Origin: Anabaena sp. UHCC 0204
GTDB lineage: Bacteria; Cyanobacteriota; Cyanobacteriia; Cyanobacteriales; Nostocaceae
Direction: 5' to 3'
Assembly (NCBI RefSeq): GCF_009711975.1
Contig: NZ_VIKW01000021.1
Coordinates: forward strand, 1-64,000
Length of the DNA: 64,000 nt
Numbering within the stretch: the stretch's first letter is position 1; each line of letters opens with the position of its first letter. The notes beneath the pieces were generated by a model, which saw nothing but the letters and a program-made list of their open reading frames with translations, ran no database searches and was not told where the DNA came from. Of this stretch, positions 62,160-64,000 are shown piece after piece. The translations under genes were made by a program, and so were the position numbers.

Positions 62160-64000
62160 ATGACTAATGACGTTTTAATTATCGGTGGTGGTATTATCGG
62201 GTTGGCTTGCGGTGTAGAACTGAAATTGCGGGGTGCAAATGTAACTGTACTGTCACGTGATTTTACTGCCGCAGCCAGTCATGCCGCAGCGGGGATGTTA
62301 GCTCCTGATGCGGAAAATATTACGAATGAGGCGATGTTGTCTTTGTGTAGGCGATCGCTTAATTTATATTTAGACTGGACACAAAAATTAACAGAATTAA
62401 CTAGTTTAAATACTGGTTATTGGCCTTGTGGTATTCTTGCACCAGTTTATCAACAAGCAGGGGGGCAGGGGAGCAGGGGAGCAGAGGAGCAGAGGAGCAG
62501 AGGAGCAGAGGAGCAGGGGAGCAGGGGAGCAGGGGAGCAGAGGAGCAGAGGAGAATGTTTTTCTTCCCAGTCCCCAGCTAACTGGTTAGATAAAGATACT
62601 ATTAACCAATACCAACCAGGTTTAGGCACAGATGTAATTGGCGGCTGGTGGTATCCTGAAGATGGGCAAGTTGATAATCAGGCTTTAGTTAAAGTGCTGC
62701 TGACTGCGGCTGAGTCTTTGGGTGTTGTCTTCAAAGATGGAATTACAGTAGAAGCTATTTCTCAACAACAGGGAAAAGTTATTGGTGTACAAACTAATAC
62801 AGGTTTATTTCGCGCTGACCATTATCTTTTAGCCACTGGTGCTTGGACAAATCAATTATTACCTGTACCAGTGCGTCCCCGGAAAGGACAAATGCTGCGT
62901 TTACAAGTTCCCAATTTTCTGACTGAATTACCTTTGACGCGGGTTTTATTTGGAGAAGGTATTTATATTGTCCCCCGACGCGAGCGTTCTATAATTATTG
63001 GTGCAACTAGCGAAGATGTGGGATTTACTGGCGATAATACTCCGGGGGGGATTCAAAGTTTACTGCAATCAGCCATGCGGCTATATCCCCAATTAGAGAA
63101 TTATCCGATTCAGGAACTTTGGTGGGGATTTCGTCCTGCTACTCCCGATGAATTACCTATTTTAGGTCATAGTCATTGCGATAATTTAACCTTGGCTACT
63201 GGTCATCACCGCAATGGTATTTTACTTGCACCAGTCACAGCTACATTAATTGCTGATTTGATTTGCGAACAAAAAGCAGATCCTCTTTTGGCTAATTTCC
63301 ATTATTCCCGCTTTTCTGCTGTGTCATCTACTACTACACCGATGTTGATTCATTCTACTCCGGCTACAAACGGCCACCGTCACCCAGAATTATTAGATCT
63401 AACTGTTCAAGATTCACCCCTAATTATTGCCGGCAAAAGCTTTAAATCTCGGTTAATGACAGGAACTGGTAAATATCGCAATATCCAGGAAATGCAGCAA
63501 AGTGTCGCTGCTAGTGGTTGTCAAATTGTGACGGTAGCTGTACGACGGGTACAAACCAACGCCCCAGGACATGAAGGTTTAGCAGAAGCTCTAGATTGGA
63601 GTAAAATCTGGATGTTACCGAATACGGCTGGCTGTCAAACCGCTGAAGAAGCTATTCGAGTAGCCCGGTTAGGAAGGGAAATGGCCAAGTTATTAGGACA
63701 GGAAGATAATAATTTTGTCAAGTTGGAAGTGATACCGGATGCTAAATATTTATTACCTGATCCCATTGGTACTTTACAAGCTGCGGAGCAGTTAGTTAAA
63801 GAAGGTTTTGCTGTATTGCCTTATATTAATGCTGATCCCATGTTAGCCAAGCGGTTAGAAGAAGTGGGTTGTGCCACAGTTATGCCTTTAGCTGCACCGA
63901 TTGGTTCTGGACAAGGGCTGCAAACTACTGCCAATATTCAGATTATTATTGAAAATGCCAATATCCCTGTGGTGGTAGATGCTGGTATTGGTGCGCCTTC
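62160..64000 (+). CDS. thiOG: Fused glycine oxidase-thiazole synthase ThiO-ThiG (partial), with octamer insert
   Basis: The frame from ATG 62160 stays open to the window edge (613 codons and 2 nt); the ThiG end is missing. ThiO (residues 1-about 395) has the FAD motif [10 protein letters not shown] and makes iminoglycine from glycine; ThiG starts near residue 417 ([11 protein letters not shown]), shows the K-L-E-V-I-P-D segment and forms the thiazole phosphate with ThiS. Such fusion is known in cyanobacteria. Residues about 102-140 (Q-G-S-R-G-A-E-E repeats) come from an octamer repeat and interrupt ThiO. No stop or frameshift arises, so activity is possible. Confidence 0.93.
   Translation, partial: MTNDVLIIGGGIIGLACGVELKLRGANVTVLSRDFTAAASHAAAGMLAPDAENITNEAMLSLCRRSLNLYLDWTQKLTELTSLNTGYWPCGILAPVYQQAGGQGSRGAEEQRSRGAEEQGSRGAGEQRSRGECFSSQSPANWLDKDTINQYQPGLGTDVIGGWWYPEDGQVDNQALVKVLLTAAESLGVVFKDGITVEAISQQQGKVIGVQTNTGLFRADHYLLATGAWTNQLLPVPVRPRKGQMLRLQVPNFLTELPLTRVLFGEGIYIVPRRERSIIIGATSEDVGFTGDNTPGGIQSLLQSAMRLYPQLENYPIQELWWGFRPATPDELPILGHSHCDNLTLATGHHRNGILLAPVTATLIADLICEQKADPLLANFHYSRFSAVSSTTTPMLIHSTPATNGHRHPELLDLTVQDSPLIIAGKSFKSRLMTGTGKYRNIQEMQQSVAASGCQIVTVAVRRVQTNAPGHEGLAEALDWSKIWMLPNTAGCQTAEEAIRVARLGREMAKLLGQEDNNFVKLEVIPDAKYLLPDPIGTLQAAEQLVKEGFAVLPYINADPMLAKRLEEVGCATVMPLAAPIGSGQGLQTTANIQIIIENANIPVVVDAGIGAP
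62466..62553 (+). repeat. CAGRGGAG octamer array inside thiO
   Basis: Eleven exact-length 8-bp units (CAGGGGAG or CAGAGGAG) in tandem, 88 bp. Arrays of this type are usually intergenic in cyanobacteria. Because 24 bp is eight codons, it reads as an 8-residue repeat of the QGSRGAEE type. The array together with its flanks keeps the frame. Confidence 0.9.

Noticed and set aside
62466-62553. Frameshifted or broken thiO
   Set aside because: I followed the codons through the array; the frame stays open and returns to the family sequence after it.

Overview
The window looks like a chromosomal piece of a filamentous, probably heterocyst-forming cyanobacterium (Nostocales, Anabaena/Dolichospermum/Nodularia type). 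The evidence is low G+C content, frequent HIP1 octamers (GCGATCGC), 7-8 bp tandem repeats in the spacers, many small inverted-repeat elements, and typical cyanobacterial genes (ffh-rpsP-KH-phoH cluster, PixD-type BLUF protein, fused thiO-thiG, a MASE1 kinase, a PEP-CTERM protein, an FeS photolyase-like protein). The genus is inferred, not proven.

Layout. 0.1-3.9 kb: a single-chain type IIG restriction-modification protein whose start lies in a dispersed 57-bp repeat. 4.0-4.25 kb: tRNA-Thr(GGT) and tRNA-Tyr(GTA), both minus. 4.35-7.7 kb: ABC exporter, a secreted DUF6816-like protein and a ChuX/HutX-like protein. 7.8-11.4 kb: translation and targeting cluster ffh-rpsP-KH protein-phoH, all minus. 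11.9-15.1 kb: a second single-chain R-M protein of a different (ISP-like) architecture, with a MITE 30 bp upstream. 15.2-21.8 kb: Uma2 protein, double-RCK potassium channel-like protein, a 1.15-kb spacer with a MITE and a plus-strand terminator (possible small RNA), then a MASE1 hybrid histidine kinase. 21.9-25.4 kb: redox genes (rubrerythrin, old-yellow-enzyme reductase, pirin, DCC protein); the last two flank a probable HxlR-type operator. 25.5-34.5 kb: orphan TpsB, pgsA, membrane protein plus glycosyl hydrolase-like protein, glcD, photolyase-like protein plus TIGR03643 protein, and a PEP-CTERM protein with a 13-G tract upstream. 34.9-42.4 kb: SirB1-like protein, SRPBCC protein, DUF697 GTPase and a TetR-controlled HlyD/MacB-type efflux operon. 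42.6-49.2 kb: three MscS-family proteins, a TPR protein, a sigma-like protein and a glyoxalase-like protein. 49.2-52.7 kb: dense repeats, a small OB-like protein, a membrane-tethered subtilase and a PixD-type BLUF protein. 53.0-55.7 kb: a hypothetical protein and an AAA ATPase/DUF4435 pair resembling the PARIS anti-phage system (AriA/AriB). 55.7-64.0 kb: PAS histidine kinase, thiD, a hypothetical protein, cimA, a 2Fe-2S protein, a Ser/Asn-rich anchored protein and thiO-thiG, which runs off the right edge.

Two themes stand out. First, defence: two autonomous R-M proteins and a PARIS-like pair share the window; PARIS is known to respond to phage anti-restriction proteins, so they may form layered defence. 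Second, mobile micro-repeats: at least five or six small element families occur between genes, are nested in each other, and similar repeat DNA sits in frame inside three conserved genes: a 21-bp unit splitting a HIP1 site in the BLUF gene, a composite heptamer repeat in cimA, and an octamer array in thiO. Biosynthetic links include thiD plus thiO-thiG (thiamine) and cimA (isoleucine via citramalate).
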